A stretch of DNA of 64,000 nt from Streptococcus mitis (GTDB lineage: Bacteria > Bacillota > Bacilli > Lactobacillales > Streptococcaceae): positions 773,001 through 837,000 of the forward strand of contig NZ_CP012646.1 of the NCBI RefSeq assembly GCF_001281025.1, given 5' to 3'. The notes beneath the pieces are model-generated. The model saw nothing but the letters and a program-made list of their open reading frames with translations. It made no database searches and was not told the DNA's origin. The position numbers and the translations under genes were made by a program. This document shows positions 28,183 to 37,081 of this stretch, piece by piece (positions within the stretch are counted from its first letter, which is position 1; each line of letters opens with the position of its first letter).

Positions 28183-31176
28183 ATGATGCAGGTAAAACCA
28201 GAACTGGAAATAGAAAAACAACTGATCAGCCAACTGGTGACTGGGGAAAGTCAATGGACTTACAGAGATGACCTTAAAACTGAAGAGCAATTATGGGAAA
28301 ACTTCTTTGAAAAGCTAGCCCAGAACAATGTGGCTCTATTGGCAGATCATCCCCTGACAGAACAGGAAAAACGCCAGATAAAGAATCAACTGAACTTTGT
28401 TAGCTACTATGATGCAGCCAAGTGGTTGGTCGGCGAAAATGGCATTGCCAAGGTTGAGGTTCAGAGAGAAGATGCTAGTTTGGGGACTATCCGTTTATCT
28501 GTCATTTGGCGAGACAGTATCGCAGCTGGCAAGTCCAGTTATGAGGTTGTCAACCAAGTCGAGAGAGATAAGATAAATCCTCAGGATCAAGACCGCAGGC
28601 TAGATGTGACCCTCTTGATCAATGGTCTTCCCATGATTCAAATCGAGCTTAAAAGTCCCAGAGTTGCTTTTCTAGATGCCTTTCATCAAATCAAAAAGTA
28701 TGATAGGGAAGGCAAGTTCCGTGGCATCTACTCTAGCTTACAGATGTTTGTTGTGACCAATAAAGTATACACACGCTATATCGCGGCAGCTAGAGAAAAT
28801 AAACTCAACAAGCAATTTCTAACCAAGTGGGTGGATAAGGACAATTATCCTGTGACAAACTTGACTAGCTTTGCCCACGAAGTCCTTTCTATCCCTCGTG
28901 CTCATCAGATGGTCATGCAATACTCGGTCCTTGATGATAGTAAGAAGGCTCTCATCCTTCTGCGTCCCTACCAAATCCATGCTATTGAGGCTGTTCAGGA
29001 AGCTTCTCGCCGTCAGGAGTCTGGCTATATCTGGCATACGACAGGTTCAGGGAAGACCTTGACCTCCTATAAGGTAGCACGGAATCTCCTACAAATCCCT
29101 TCTATTCAAAAGACAATCTTTGTCGTTGACCGCAGGGACTTGGATCAACAGACCACTTCATCTTTTCTCTCTTATGCGACCAATGATGTCATTGATATTG
29201 ATGAGACGGATAATACTCATGATTTGGTCAAGCGCTTAGGAAGTAATGATAAGCGTGTGGTGGTAACTACTATCCAGAAAATCATCACCATGATGCGTAA
29301 GTTTGAGCAAGGACTTTACCAGCGTGATGCTGACAAAATCAAGGGCCTTAGAGTGGCCTTTGTAGTGGATGAATGCCACCGTGCTGTGACGCCACAAACA
29401 CAAAAAGATATTAAAGTCTTTTTCCCACAGTCGCTCTGGTATGGTTTTACAGGAACGCCCATCTTTAAGGAAAATAAACGCCAGCAGGTAGGTGACCTAG
29501 CTCAGACCACCCAGCAACAGTACGGAGACCGTCTCCATGAGTATACAGTTAAGGAAGCTATCCATGACGGCGCAGTTTTAGGCTTTAAGGTAGATTATCG
29601 CAATACCCTCATCACGGATAAATCCGAAAATGACCTACCAGATAACGTTTACGAGGATGAGGAACATATGCTGGAAGTCTTGGATGCCATTATCAATAAA
29701 TCCCGTCAACAGCTAGGCTTCCAAAAGGGAGTTGGTAAGACCTACAATGCCATCATAACCGTTAAGTCTATCCCACAAGCCCAAGCCTACTATGACCTGC
29801 TCAAACGAGTCAAGGCTGGGGAGACGAGGGTCAAGGTATCGGAAAGGGTCAAGCAGGTCCTTCCTGACTTTCCAAAGGCGACTATCACCTACTCGGTCAC
29901 AGAAAATGAAGAAGACTCAAGAGCCAACCAAGACCACATGAAGCAGGTCTTAGAGGACTATAACAAAGAGTTTGATACCCACTTTACCATGGCGGATCTT
30001 CGTGGCTTTAATACGGATGTCAATAACCGTCTAGCTCGAAAACAGGACAAATACCTCTATCGCAATGAACAGTTGGACTTGGTTATAGTGGTCAATCGTC
30101 TCTTAACAGGATTTGATGCCCCTTGTCTATCGACTCTCTTTATTGACCGCAAGCCCATGCAACCGCAGGACCTGATTCAAGCCTTTAGCCGAACCAACCG
30201 TATTTTTGACTCTAGTAAGACCTACGGTCATATCATCACCTTCCAAAAGCCTCTAGCCTTTAAGGAAGCAGTGGATAATGCCCTCAAGCTCTACTCAAAT
30301 GGTGGTGAAAACGAGGTCCTAGCCCCAAGCTGGGAAGAGGAAAAGAGGAACTTTTTACGGAGTTGCAGTGATTTCCAAAATCTCATTACCGATGATCCTG
30401 AGCAAGGAATCCAAATCGAGCAAATCTCTACACCTGAGTTGAGAAAGCTCGCCAAGGCCTATCAAGTTTTTGATAAATATCTAGCCTCTATCCGCGTATA
30501 TAAAGAGTATGATGAAGAAGAAATCTACGCCCAGACAGGACTAAGCGCAGAAGAATTGGAAACCTATCTTGGCTTCTATCAAAACATCCTAGCTGAATTA
30601 AAAAGCCGAAGAGATGATGGTGGTGAGGATGGGGAACCCCTTGATATTCACTATGAACTAGAGTCTATCCAAGTGGATGAGATCAACTATGCCTATATTC
30701 TAACCTTAATCCAAAACCTGATCGAGCAAGGTCAGAGTCAAGAAAAGAACCTAAGCGCTCAAGATAGAGAGGCAGTGGATAGCTATATTGAGAGCCTTGA
30801 GAAGACCAATCCAAATCTTGCCCAGATCATCACTGAACTATGGAAGGAAGTACAGGACAAGCCAGAAAGCTATCGCGGTCAGTCCATTGCCAATATCTTG
30901 GATCAGATGATCGAGGCGGTTATCCAGCAACATATCCATGTCTTTAGCAAACGTTGGTATGTCGGAGAGGATGAACTCCGTTACTATGTCGAGCACTACC
31001 GCAAGGGAGCCAAGAAACAACTGGGAGAGAGCCAGCTGACCAAGAGCCAGCGCTATCAGGACTATAAGATAGAAGTGGCAGATGCCCTCAATCCCCTCCT
31101 CTATAAAAAACAAATCAAGGAAGCTTGTAAGCAACTTGTCGAAGAAGTCATTGAGCCACTCAGAGTGGGGAGATAG
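28183..31176 (+). CDS. hsdR: Type I restriction enzyme R subunit
   Basis: A 997-residue HsdR, the ATP-driven translocase and endonuclease of a type I restriction system. The PD-(D/E)XK nuclease has Asp141 and Glu155-Leu-Lys157 ([11 protein letters not shown], then QIELKS). The helicase motor has Walker [11 protein letters not shown] near 286-295, DECHR near 396 and TGTPIF near 425, with motif VI around FSRTNRIF. The last 78 residues form the helical region that couples HsdR to the methylase core. The gene appears intact. hsdS and hsdM are not adjacent but lie 4 to 8 kb downstream in a separate transcription unit. Confidence 0.95.
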   Translation: MMQVKPELEIEKQLISQLVTGESQWTYRDDLKTEEQLWENFFEKLAQNNVALLADHPLTEQEKRQIKNQLNFVSYYDAAKWLVGENGIAKVEVQREDASLGTIRLSVIWRDSIAAGKSSYEVVNQVERDKINPQDQDRRLDVTLLINGLPMIQIELKSPRVAFLDAFHQIKKYDREGKFRGIYSSLQMFVVTNKVYTRYIAAARENKLNKQFLTKWVDKDNYPVTNLTSFAHEVLSIPRAHQMVMQYSVLDDSKKALILLRPYQIHAIEAVQEASRRQESGYIWHTTGSGKTLTSYKVARNLLQIPSIQKTIFVVDRRDLDQQTTSSFLSYATNDVIDIDETDNTHDLVKRLGSNDKRVVVTTIQKIITMMRKFEQGLYQRDADKIKGLRVAFVVDECHRAVTPQTQKDIKVFFPQSLWYGFTGTPIFKENKRQQVGDLAQTTQQQYGDRLHEYTVKEAIHDGAVLGFKVDYRNTLITDKSENDLPDNVYEDEEHMLEVLDAIINKSRQQLGFQKGVGKTYNAIITVKSIPQAQAYYDLLKRVKAGETRVKVSERVKQVLPDFPKATITYSVTENEEDSRANQDHMKQVLEDYNKEFDTHFTMADLRGFNTDVNNRLARKQDKYLYRNEQLDLVIVVNRLLTGFDAPCLSTLFIDRKPMQPQDLIQAFSRTNRIFDSSKTYGHIITFQKPLAFKEAVDNALKLYSNGGENEVLAPSWEEEKRNFLRSCSDFQNLITDDPEQGIQIEQISTPELRKLAKAYQVFDKYLASIRVYKEYDEEEIYAQTGLSAEELETYLGFYQNILAELKSRRDDGGEDGEPLDIHYELESIQVDEINYAYILTLIQNLIEQGQSQEKNLSAQDREAVDSYIESLEKTNPNLAQIITELWKEVQDKPESYRGQSIANILDQMIEAVIQQHIHVFSKRWYVGEDELRYYVEHYRKGAKKQLGESQLTKSQRYQDYKIEVADALNPLLYKKQIKEACKQLVEEVIEPLRVGR

Positions 31177-31201
31177 TCCTTCGAAGTTACGAAGACATAA
31201 A

Positions 31202-31352
31202 TTTCCTAAAGTTTAGATGTATTCTAAGCTGAGAATAATAAGAAATACATAAATTTATAAGTATTCTAAGCTTCGAAAAGTCTATCTGAGAAAGTTTTGA
31301 GGTCTTCTAGCTTTCGAATAGCCATTTTTCCTAAAGTTTAGATGTATTCTAA
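31202..31352 (+). repeat. 26-base direct repeat pair
   Basis: Two identical 26-base copies starting TTTCCTAAAGTTTAGATG and ending TATTCTAA lie at 31202-31227 and 31327-31352, 125 bases apart. The segment between also contains a partial copy and several CTTCGAA-like palindromes. Confidence 0.75.
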
Positions 31353-31386
31353 AGTTAGAAAAGTTAAAATCTAAAAATAGTAAGAG

Positions 31387-31431
31387 TCTCTATCTGACAG
31401 ACGGGTATGTTTCCAGTCAGATAGAGATTTT
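31387..31431 (+). terminator. Terminator downstream of hsdR
   Basis: TCTCTATCTGAC (31387-31398) pairs perfectly with GTCAGATAGAGA (31416-31427) around a 17-base loop, followed by TTTT. Confidence 0.8.
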
Positions 31432-31582
31432 CTATTTCTGAAATGACTGATTTATCCTGTAAAAGTAAGAAATAGACTAAAAAAGTGCTGTTGGGATGAT
31501 AAAGTAGACAGTTGAGCGGATGAGTGTCCTAAGTTCTTTGCTATTTGTTAGAATTGTCTTATCAACTTAAAGGAGAAATCTG

Positions 31583-31798
31583 ATGAAGAAAGATAAAGAA
31601 AATGAGGAGAGTTTCCTATCGGAACTTCCTCTATGGGGGCTCATATTTTTGGTCTGTGTTTTGTTTCAAGTCCTTGTATTTAAGGACAGACCTTTGATTC
31701 AACCTCCTAGACAAGGAAGCATTGTAAAAACAGATCAAAAACAGGTCTATCTTCCAGAACTAATCCAGTCTTTATTTGATAAAGAAAAAACTAAATGA
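31583..31798 (+). CDS. Small single-span membrane protein
   Basis: A 71-residue hypothetical protein that I do not recognise. A charged N-terminus of about 14 residues is followed by one clear transmembrane helix (LWGLIFLVCVLFQVLVF, about residues 17-33) and a basic tail of about 38 residues that contains a proline pair. AAAGGAG lies well placed upstream. It is 25 bases before the DUF6261-family gene and probably cotranscribed. Its position inside a type I restriction locus hints at a defence link, but nothing in the sequence proves one. Confidence 0.6.
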   Translation: MKKDKENEESFLSELPLWGLIFLVCVLFQVLVFKDRPLIQPPRQGSIVKTDQKQVYLPELIQSLFDKEKTK

Positions 31799-31823
31799 TT
31801 CGTTAAATAGAAAGGTTATCATC

Positions 31824-32585
31824 ATGACAAAAACATTCACTATCCGCCCTCTAAGCTACACCAACTTTACCAACTGCGAGTTTGAAAGTCTCATGGTAGA
31901 TACGGGTCAACTACTAGAAGTTTTTGCCAAGGCACATAAGGACGAGCCTATGTATAGCAAACATCTCGATTCCTTCAAGAGCAAGCTAGCAGACTTCCAA
32001 GGCCAACTCGCTATCGTAGAAAAGAAAGAGGCGACGAACCTGACTGAAGTCGATCGAAATCGTGATAGTGCCCTAGTCGGTCTCTTTACCCTTCATAGGG
32101 GCTTTGCTAAGATCAAGGAGACCAAACTCAAAGAAGCTCATGAGACCTTGAAGCCAGTCTTTGCCAAGTACAAGGATATCACCAAGCATAGCAATGATGT
32201 GGAAACGGCAGAAATCAAGAGTCTGCTCAAAACGCTGAGCGAAGAGCCCTACCAGACAGCAGTTACCAGTTTAGGACTGACACCTATGTTGACGGCGGTG
32301 ATTAGTGCACAGGAAGACTATGATAAGGTCGAAAGTCAGGCGCGTGCGCATAAATCTGCCAAGGAAGTCGGCAAGACCAGACAAGTCCGTACCGAACTAA
32401 CCAGCATCTACGACCTCTTTATGCGTTACACCGCAGCCAGTGCAGAAGCCTATCCAGAAAAAGAGCACCTGACCAAACTCCTGAAAGACCTCAATACAAT
32501 CCGAGATAGTAAACGTCGATTGAGTGGTTCGAGTAAGAAGGATAAGAAAGCGAAATCAGAAGAAACTACACAAGTAGCAGGATAA
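31824..32585 (+). CDS. DUF6261-family protein
   Basis: A 253-residue soluble, almost wholly helical protein of unknown function. The pattern NFTNCEFESLMVDTG, then VDRNRDSALVGLF, a TAEIKSLL segment and a long charged C-terminal helix fits DUF6261, a family better known from Bacteroidota. The C-terminal 25 residues are a basic Ser/Lys tail. I chose ATG 31824, with GAAAGG at 31810-31815. An in-frame upstream ATG at 31776 lies inside the previous gene. It is closed by its own terminator. Function unknown. Confidence 0.7.
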   Translation: MTKTFTIRPLSYTNFTNCEFESLMVDTGQLLEVFAKAHKDEPMYSKHLDSFKSKLADFQGQLAIVEKKEATNLTEVDRNRDSALVGLFTLHRGFAKIKETKLKEAHETLKPVFAKYKDITKHSNDVETAEIKSLLKTLSEEPYQTAVTSLGLTPMLTAVISAQEDYDKVESQARAHKSAKEVGKTRQVRTELTSIYDLFMRYTAASAEAYPEKEHLTKLLKDLNTIRDSKRRLSGSSKKDKKAKSEETTQVAG

Positions 32586-32590
32586 ATACA

Positions 32591-32623
32591 ACCCCTTAGG
32601 AATTAATTTCTAAGGGGTATTTT
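32591..32623 (+). terminator. Terminator after the DUF6261 gene
   Basis: ACCCCTTAGGAA pairs with TTTCTAAGGGGT around TTAA, with one mispaired position, followed by ATTTT. It separates the hsdR side from the AbiH-hsdS-kwaAB-hsdM operon. Confidence 0.8.
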
Positions 32624-32655
32624 GTATATAAAAGCTTTATATACTCAGTAAGAAT

Positions 32656-32664
32656 TGATATAAT
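32656..32664 (+). promoter_or_regulatory. Extended -10 promoter of the AbiH-hsdS-kwaAB-hsdM operon
   Basis: TGATATAAT (TATAAT at 32659-32664) lies 59 bases before the ATG. GAGGTG at 32708-32713 is the ribosome-binding site. No strong -35 is present. Confidence 0.6.
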
Positions 32665-32722
32665 GGTATAGACAAGTTTTTTTAAAAATATTTACAATAA
32701 AATTAGAGAGGTGTTTATATAG

Positions 32723-35302
32723 ATGTCTGAGGGGATTAGTCGAAGTGGAATAGTTACTAATAACGCAATTAATGCTGAGTCTAGTTATTCAAAAATGATA
32801 ATAGTAGGCAATGGTTTTGATATTAGTGCGGGTATAAAAAGCTCATATAATAATTTTGTAGAACATATAAGGGTAGAGGAAAGACTTGAAACCAATGAAG
32901 ATATTTATAATTTTAATAAATTGTTTTTGCAAAAATTTGATGGTAAATCATTGAACTGGAATGATTTAGAGTCTATTTTTGAAAATCATATCAAGGAGAT
33001 TAATGAAATTACTTACAATAATGATGATGGAATTAGAAGTCTATACAGTGTTACCGAAATAAATACATACCTTAAAGAGTTGGAAGAATTGTTTTCTTCC
33101 TATTTATCTGATTCTTATGAGAAGTGGAATAATTCATATAGAATTCGAAAAAATAATAATAAAGGTTTGATAGTCAATGAAGTTTATAAAAACATATTCA
33201 AAGATGCGGATGTAATTAACTTTAATTATACAAGTACCTTATCTGATATAGAACTAGTTCAAATAGAAAATAATCAAAATTCAAGATATTTTCAAGTACA
33301 TGGCTCCTTAGCTGAAAAGAATATTATTTTTGGAGGAGGATTCACTGGTAATGAAGAGTTTAACGTTTTTAATATTCCGGGATCTATGGATAATGATAAA
33401 CTTATCCGAATTAAAAAAGATACTTATTTATTTGAAAAACGCAGACAATTATTAGAGAAAATTAAAGAGTATCAGGAAAATTCAGTTGATACATACATTA
33501 TTGGACATTCTATATATGGAAGTGATTTACCATTTTTATATAAAATATTTGAAAAATCAAAAAGAATTTATTTGTTTTATTATGGAAATGACTATTTAAT
33601 CAAATTACAGAAGATTAGTAAGGTATTGAATTCAGATATTTTAGAAAAAATAGTTTTAGTACCATTTTATGATATTCTTGTTGATGTAAAAAAGACGAAT
33701 CTAGAATTTGGAGGTAATAATTCTAGCTCAATTCAGCTGAACGATACTGATGTTGAACTATTGAAAAGAATATTTGATGTATCCTTACCTGTTGTCAAGC
33801 CTTTTGATAATTTCATTTTAACGAATAAACTTTTTATATTCAATCAGTTTCATTATTTAAAAATTTCGAATATTTTGGAGTGTGAATCATTAAAAAAAAT
33901 TTTAAGCTTTTTAGATATAAATGAGACATATATTGAAAATCTCCGTATAATAATTGATGGGGTTGAAGGGAATATTAATGATAGTTTAGTTTTGGATGAG
34001 TTGTTTAATATGGATGAATTTACTAAATGTATAAATAATAGCAAATCTATTGAAATAACAAATTCCTCGTTAAGTGTTGAGAAGTTATTAGGTATCTTTT
34101 TAAATGCTGAAAAATGTGAAAAATTAAAAATCAGCAATTGCACTTTTTATTATGGTAACGAGGAAAACATTGTTATTGATGTTAGTTATCTTCAGAATAT
34201 TGAATACTTAGAAATTAGTAAAAATAATATCAGCGAGGGACAAATAGTCAATATAATTGCTTCTAATAATAGAGCTAGCAATTCTCTAAAAAAAATAATT
34301 GTTCGAGAAAATTCATATCTTAAAACAGATCATTCTTTGATGATTTTTTCTCAGGATAGCCGTTATTTTGAGATGGATTATCCGAATAATGTTGAGTTTG
34401 GCTACGAGATACACTTTTCGAATGTCTCAACCTTTATTCTTGATGCGCAGGAAGTAGATATAAATCCAGTCATACCAGGAATCACTCTTACTCCTAATAT
34501 TAGAACTCTAAAATTACTAGAAATATCTTTGTCTGATAAAAAAATAGATTTAAAAGAAGAAACAAGTTTTTATAGATTATCTTCTTTATTTAAGTTTGAA
34601 AAGAACAATAAAAATAAGAATACGAGATTTTTACCAAATCTAGAAGAAATAGAATTATCAGTTCTGGATAATAGTCGAGAATTAATATTTGATATTATTC
34701 CGAGTACGCAACAAATTACATATAATGGTGAGCAAATTGAACTCATAAAATTATGGGTTAACGAACAAAGTTTTCAAAAAGTACAGCAGGAAGTTTCTGA
34801 GACGCAATCTAACGAGGAATTATCTACAGATAAGGTATCGTCTGGTGAATTAGATTCAGAGATTATAATTGATCGGAAGAAAATTGTTGATATAACAGAT
34901 TGTTATGTTTCTTCTCCTCAATCAATAGAAGGTAAAGTTATGGATGATGATACAGAGAATAAGAATTATAAAGTACTTTTAGATCACTTGTCCGAAAACA
35001 CTTTACTACATTCTGATGATGGAGAAAAACAAAAGGAGAGAGTTGCGCAAAAGATTGAAAATGAAATTAGTGATTTTGCTAAAGAGTGGGCAATTGATAA
35101 ACAAGCTTTGACTTTTTATGTTTTAAATTTTGATATTAGAAGAAAAGAAGAGAAACAGCTCGGAGAAACAGCCTTAAGAGAAACAGCAAATTATGAGGAA
35201 TATTTTCATAAGTCGAATAAAAATAAGTTACAATATAGACAAGGCCTTAATAATGCAATTAAGGAATTTGCGACTAGACTACATGAAGAATATAGTTTAT
35301 GA
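32723..35302 (+). CDS. AbiH-type protein fused to repeat region and HsdR-like C-terminus
   Basis: An 859-residue protein. Residues 24-325 match the abortive-infection AbiH family: MIIVGNGFDIS (25-35), SYNNF (41-45), WNDLE (79-83), NFNYTST (166-172), VHGS (192-195), IIFGGG (201-206) and IIGHSIYGSDLPFL (259-272). Residues about 420-545 show leucine/isoleucine-rich repeats with Asn (LKISNCTF, LEISKNNIS). A low-complexity acidic linker (about 690-740) leads to a helical C-terminus. Residues 785-859 can be aligned by eye with the last 77 residues of the local HsdR, sharing F.K.W, YV, an identical QLGE and two spaced tyrosines. The coding sequence is strongly A+T-rich. hsdS follows after 11 bases. 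Confidence 0.75.
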   Translation: MSEGISRSGIVTNNAINAESSYSKMIIVGNGFDISAGIKSSYNNFVEHIRVEERLETNEDIYNFNKLFLQKFDGKSLNWNDLESIFENHIKEINEITYNNDDGIRSLYSVTEINTYLKELEELFSSYLSDSYEKWNNSYRIRKNNNKGLIVNEVYKNIFKDADVINFNYTSTLSDIELVQIENNQNSRYFQVHGSLAEKNIIFGGGFTGNEEFNVFNIPGSMDNDKLIRIKKDTYLFEKRRQLLEKIKEYQENSVDTYIIGHSIYGSDLPFLYKIFEKSKRIYLFYYGNDYLIKLQKISKVLNSDILEKIVLVPFYDILVDVKKTNLEFGGNNSSSIQLNDTDVELLKRIFDVSLPVVKPFDNFILTNKLFIFNQFHYLKISNILECESLKKILSFLDINETYIENLRIIIDGVEGNINDSLVLDELFNMDEFTKCINNSKSIEITNSSLSVEKLLGIFLNAEKCEKLKISNCTFYYGNEENIVIDVSYLQNIEYLEISKNNISEGQIVNIIASNNRASNSLKKIIVRENSYLKTDHSLMIFSQDSRYFEMDYPNNVEFGYEIHFSNVSTFILDAQEVDINPVIPGITLTPNIRTLKLLEISLSDKKIDLKEETSFYRLSSLFKFEKNNKNKNTRFLPNLEEIELSVLDNSRELIFDIIPSTQQITYNGEQIELIKLWVNEQSFQKVQQEVSETQSNEELSTDKVSSGELDSEIIIDRKKIVDITDCYVSSPQSIEGKVMDDDTENKNYKVLLDHLSENTLLHSDDGEKQKERVAQKIENEISDFAKEWAIDKQALTFYVLNFDIRRKEEKQLGETALRETANYEEYFHKSNKNKLQYRQGLNNAIKEFATRLHEEYSL

Positions 35303-35313
35303 ATGGAGAATAG

Positions 35314-36531
35314 ATGGAAGAAGAACTCAAACCTAAGTTAAGATTTAATAATTTTGAAAATCCTTGGCAGCAATCTTTGCTAATGGACCAAGTAGAAATC
35401 CGAAGGGGGCTAACATATAAACCTAGTGATGTGAGGAGTAGTGGTGTTAGAGTTTTGAGGAGTTCAAATATTGTAGATGATACTTTTATATTATCCGATG
35501 ATGATGTTTTTGTTGATAAGGCTGTAGTAAACATTCCTAGAATAAGTAATGGTGATATTTTAGTAACTGCAGCTAATGGCTCCACAAAACTAGTAGGAAA
35601 ACATGCAATAGTAGAAAATTTAGTAGATAACGAGATAGTTGTTCATGGCGGGTTCATGCTACTTTTTAAAACTGAGCAGAATTACTTTGTAAATGCCTGG
35701 ATGAGTTCAAATGAGTATAAACGAGTGTTACAATTTGTACAAGGTGGAAATGGTGCGATTGGAAATTTATCTAGCACAGTATTGAAAAGTATGAAAATGA
35801 GCTTTCCTTCACTCCAAGAACAAACCGCCATCGGCTCTCTTTTACGCACTCTCGACGAACTTATAGCAAGCCACAAAGAGAATCTGACCAACTACCAATG
35901 TCTCAAGGCGACTATGCTCTCCAAGATGTTTCCGAAAGTTGGTCAGACTGTTCCTGAGATTCGATTCGATGGATTTGAAGGCGATTGGAAAGAAAAGACA
36001 TTAGGTAGTTTGGGTTCGGTTGCTATGAATAAACGTATTTTTAAAGATGAAACTAGTGAAAATGGCGATATTCCTTTCTATAAGGTTGGAACATTTGGAG
36101 GGACTGCTGATGCTTTTATATCCAAAGAAAAATTCGAAGAGTATAAAGAAAAATATCCTTATCCTGAAATAGGCGATATCCTTATATCTGCATCTGGTAG
36201 TATTGGAAGAACTGTTGTATACAACGGTGAAGATGCTTATTATCAAGATTCAAATATAGTATGGTTAAAGCATGATCAGCAATTAGATAATTTATATTTG
36301 AAACAATATTATGGAATAATAAAATGGTCTGGAATTGAGGGAACAACAATAAAACGACTATACAATAAGAATATATTAGAAACGAATATCTTTTTACCTC
36401 CGAGTGTAACCGAACAACAAGCCATCGGTGCCTATTTCTTCACACTCGATAACCTCATTAATTCTCACCAAGAAAAAATTTCTCAGCTTGAGACTCTGAA
36501 AAAGAAACTCTTGCAGGATATGTTTATATAG
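35314..36531 (+). CDS. hsdS: Type I restriction specificity subunit
   Basis: A 405-residue HsdS with two target recognition domains (about 15-170 and 215-370). Each is followed by a conserved helical spacer: EQTAIGSLLRTLDELIASHKE at about 169-189 and EQQAIGAYFFTLDNLINSHQE at about 368-388. The recognition domains are A+T-rich, while the central spacer DNA is closer to host composition, the usual mosaic of exchangeable hsdS genes. No second hsdS, recombinase or long inverted repeat is nearby. It is cotranscribed with the AbiH gene upstream and followed after nine bases by the KwaA-like gene. Confidence 0.93.
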   Translation: MEEELKPKLRFNNFENPWQQSLLMDQVEIRRGLTYKPSDVRSSGVRVLRSSNIVDDTFILSDDDVFVDKAVVNIPRISNGDILVTAANGSTKLVGKHAIVENLVDNEIVVHGGFMLLFKTEQNYFVNAWMSSNEYKRVLQFVQGGNGAIGNLSSTVLKSMKMSFPSLQEQTAIGSLLRTLDELIASHKENLTNYQCLKATMLSKMFPKVGQTVPEIRFDGFEGDWKEKTLGSLGSVAMNKRIFKDETSENGDIPFYKVGTFGGTADAFISKEKFEEYKEKYPYPEIGDILISASGSIGRTVVYNGEDAYYQDSNIVWLKHDQQLDNLYLKQYYGIIKWSGIEGTTIKRLYNKNILETNIFLPPSVTEQQAIGAYFFTLDNLINSHQEKISQLETLKKKLLQDMFI

Positions 36532-36540
36532 AATTTTATT

Positions 36541-37080
36541 ATGAAAGACTTTAAAAGATTATGTTTGTCGTTTTGCTTATCAATTTGTTCTTTTTCGCCA
36601 GGTTTAGTCTTGTATCTGTTTACTATAGACATTTTTCCCTCACATGATTCCTATGTATGTAGTATACTAAAAATCGTAGTGTTAATTTTTCTAATGTTTT
36701 CTTTTTCTTTTGGAGTTTTACAGTATTTGATAAGATTTAAAGAAGCAAATGATACTGCTCAAGTTGAAAGTATACAACCAGTAGAAAATGAAATCATTCC
36801 AACTTACTTAGGCCTTTTTGTAATTATGTTGGGTTTAGGTGAATTAACATTCTTATATCAGATTATAGTAATAGCTTTCATTTTTCTAATATGGTGGATT
36901 CTTATGGAGAGATCGTATTATTTTAATTTGATATGGTTATTCTCATATCGTTATTACAGAGTCACTGATAAAAACGGCAATGTCTTTATTATTTATAGCA
37001 AGAAAAAAGATGTTAAAGAAACTGGGACTATAAAAGGACTTGTTAGAATAAATAATTTTACTTTTTTGGAGAAGGAATAG
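36541..37080 (+). CDS. kwaA: KwaA-like Kiwa membrane protein
   Basis: A 179-residue protein with four hydrophobic segments (about 7-29, 40-64, 86-104 and 105-122). A cytoplasmic tail follows with YYFNLIWLFSYRYYRVTDKNG and FIIYSKKK. This architecture and tail are typical of KwaA, the membrane sensor of the Kiwa antiphage system. The next gene is KwaB-like, one base downstream of the stop, which supports the call. No good Shine-Dalgarno sequence is visible, so translation may depend on readthrough from hsdS. A+T-rich. Individual similarity is weak, so an unrelated membrane protein is possible. Confidence 0.65.
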   Translation: MKDFKRLCLSFCLSICSFSPGLVLYLFTIDIFPSHDSYVCSILKIVVLIFLMFSFSFGVLQYLIRFKEANDTAQVESIQPVENEIIPTYLGLFVIMLGLGELTFLYQIIVIAFIFLIWWILMERSYYFNLIWLFSYRYYRVTDKNGNVFIIYSKKKDVKETGTIKGLVRINNFTFLEKE

Positions 37081-37081
37081 T

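Larger units (their letters stand above)
31177..31582. other. Non-coding spacer after hsdR with direct repeats
   Basis: This 406-base A+T-rich stretch has no convincing gene. It holds a 26-base direct repeat (31202-31227 and 31327-31352), a related GTATTCTAAGCTTCGAA copy near 31262, and a terminator at 31387-31431. The remaining 31432-31570 shows no structure I can support beyond the AAAGGAG site of the next gene at about 31569-31575. Confidence 0.6.

Noticed and set aside
35314..36531. Phase-variable hsdS by inversion
   Set aside because: There is no second or truncated hsdS, no tyrosine recombinase and no long inverted repeat in the region. The two internal spacers resemble each other only at protein level.
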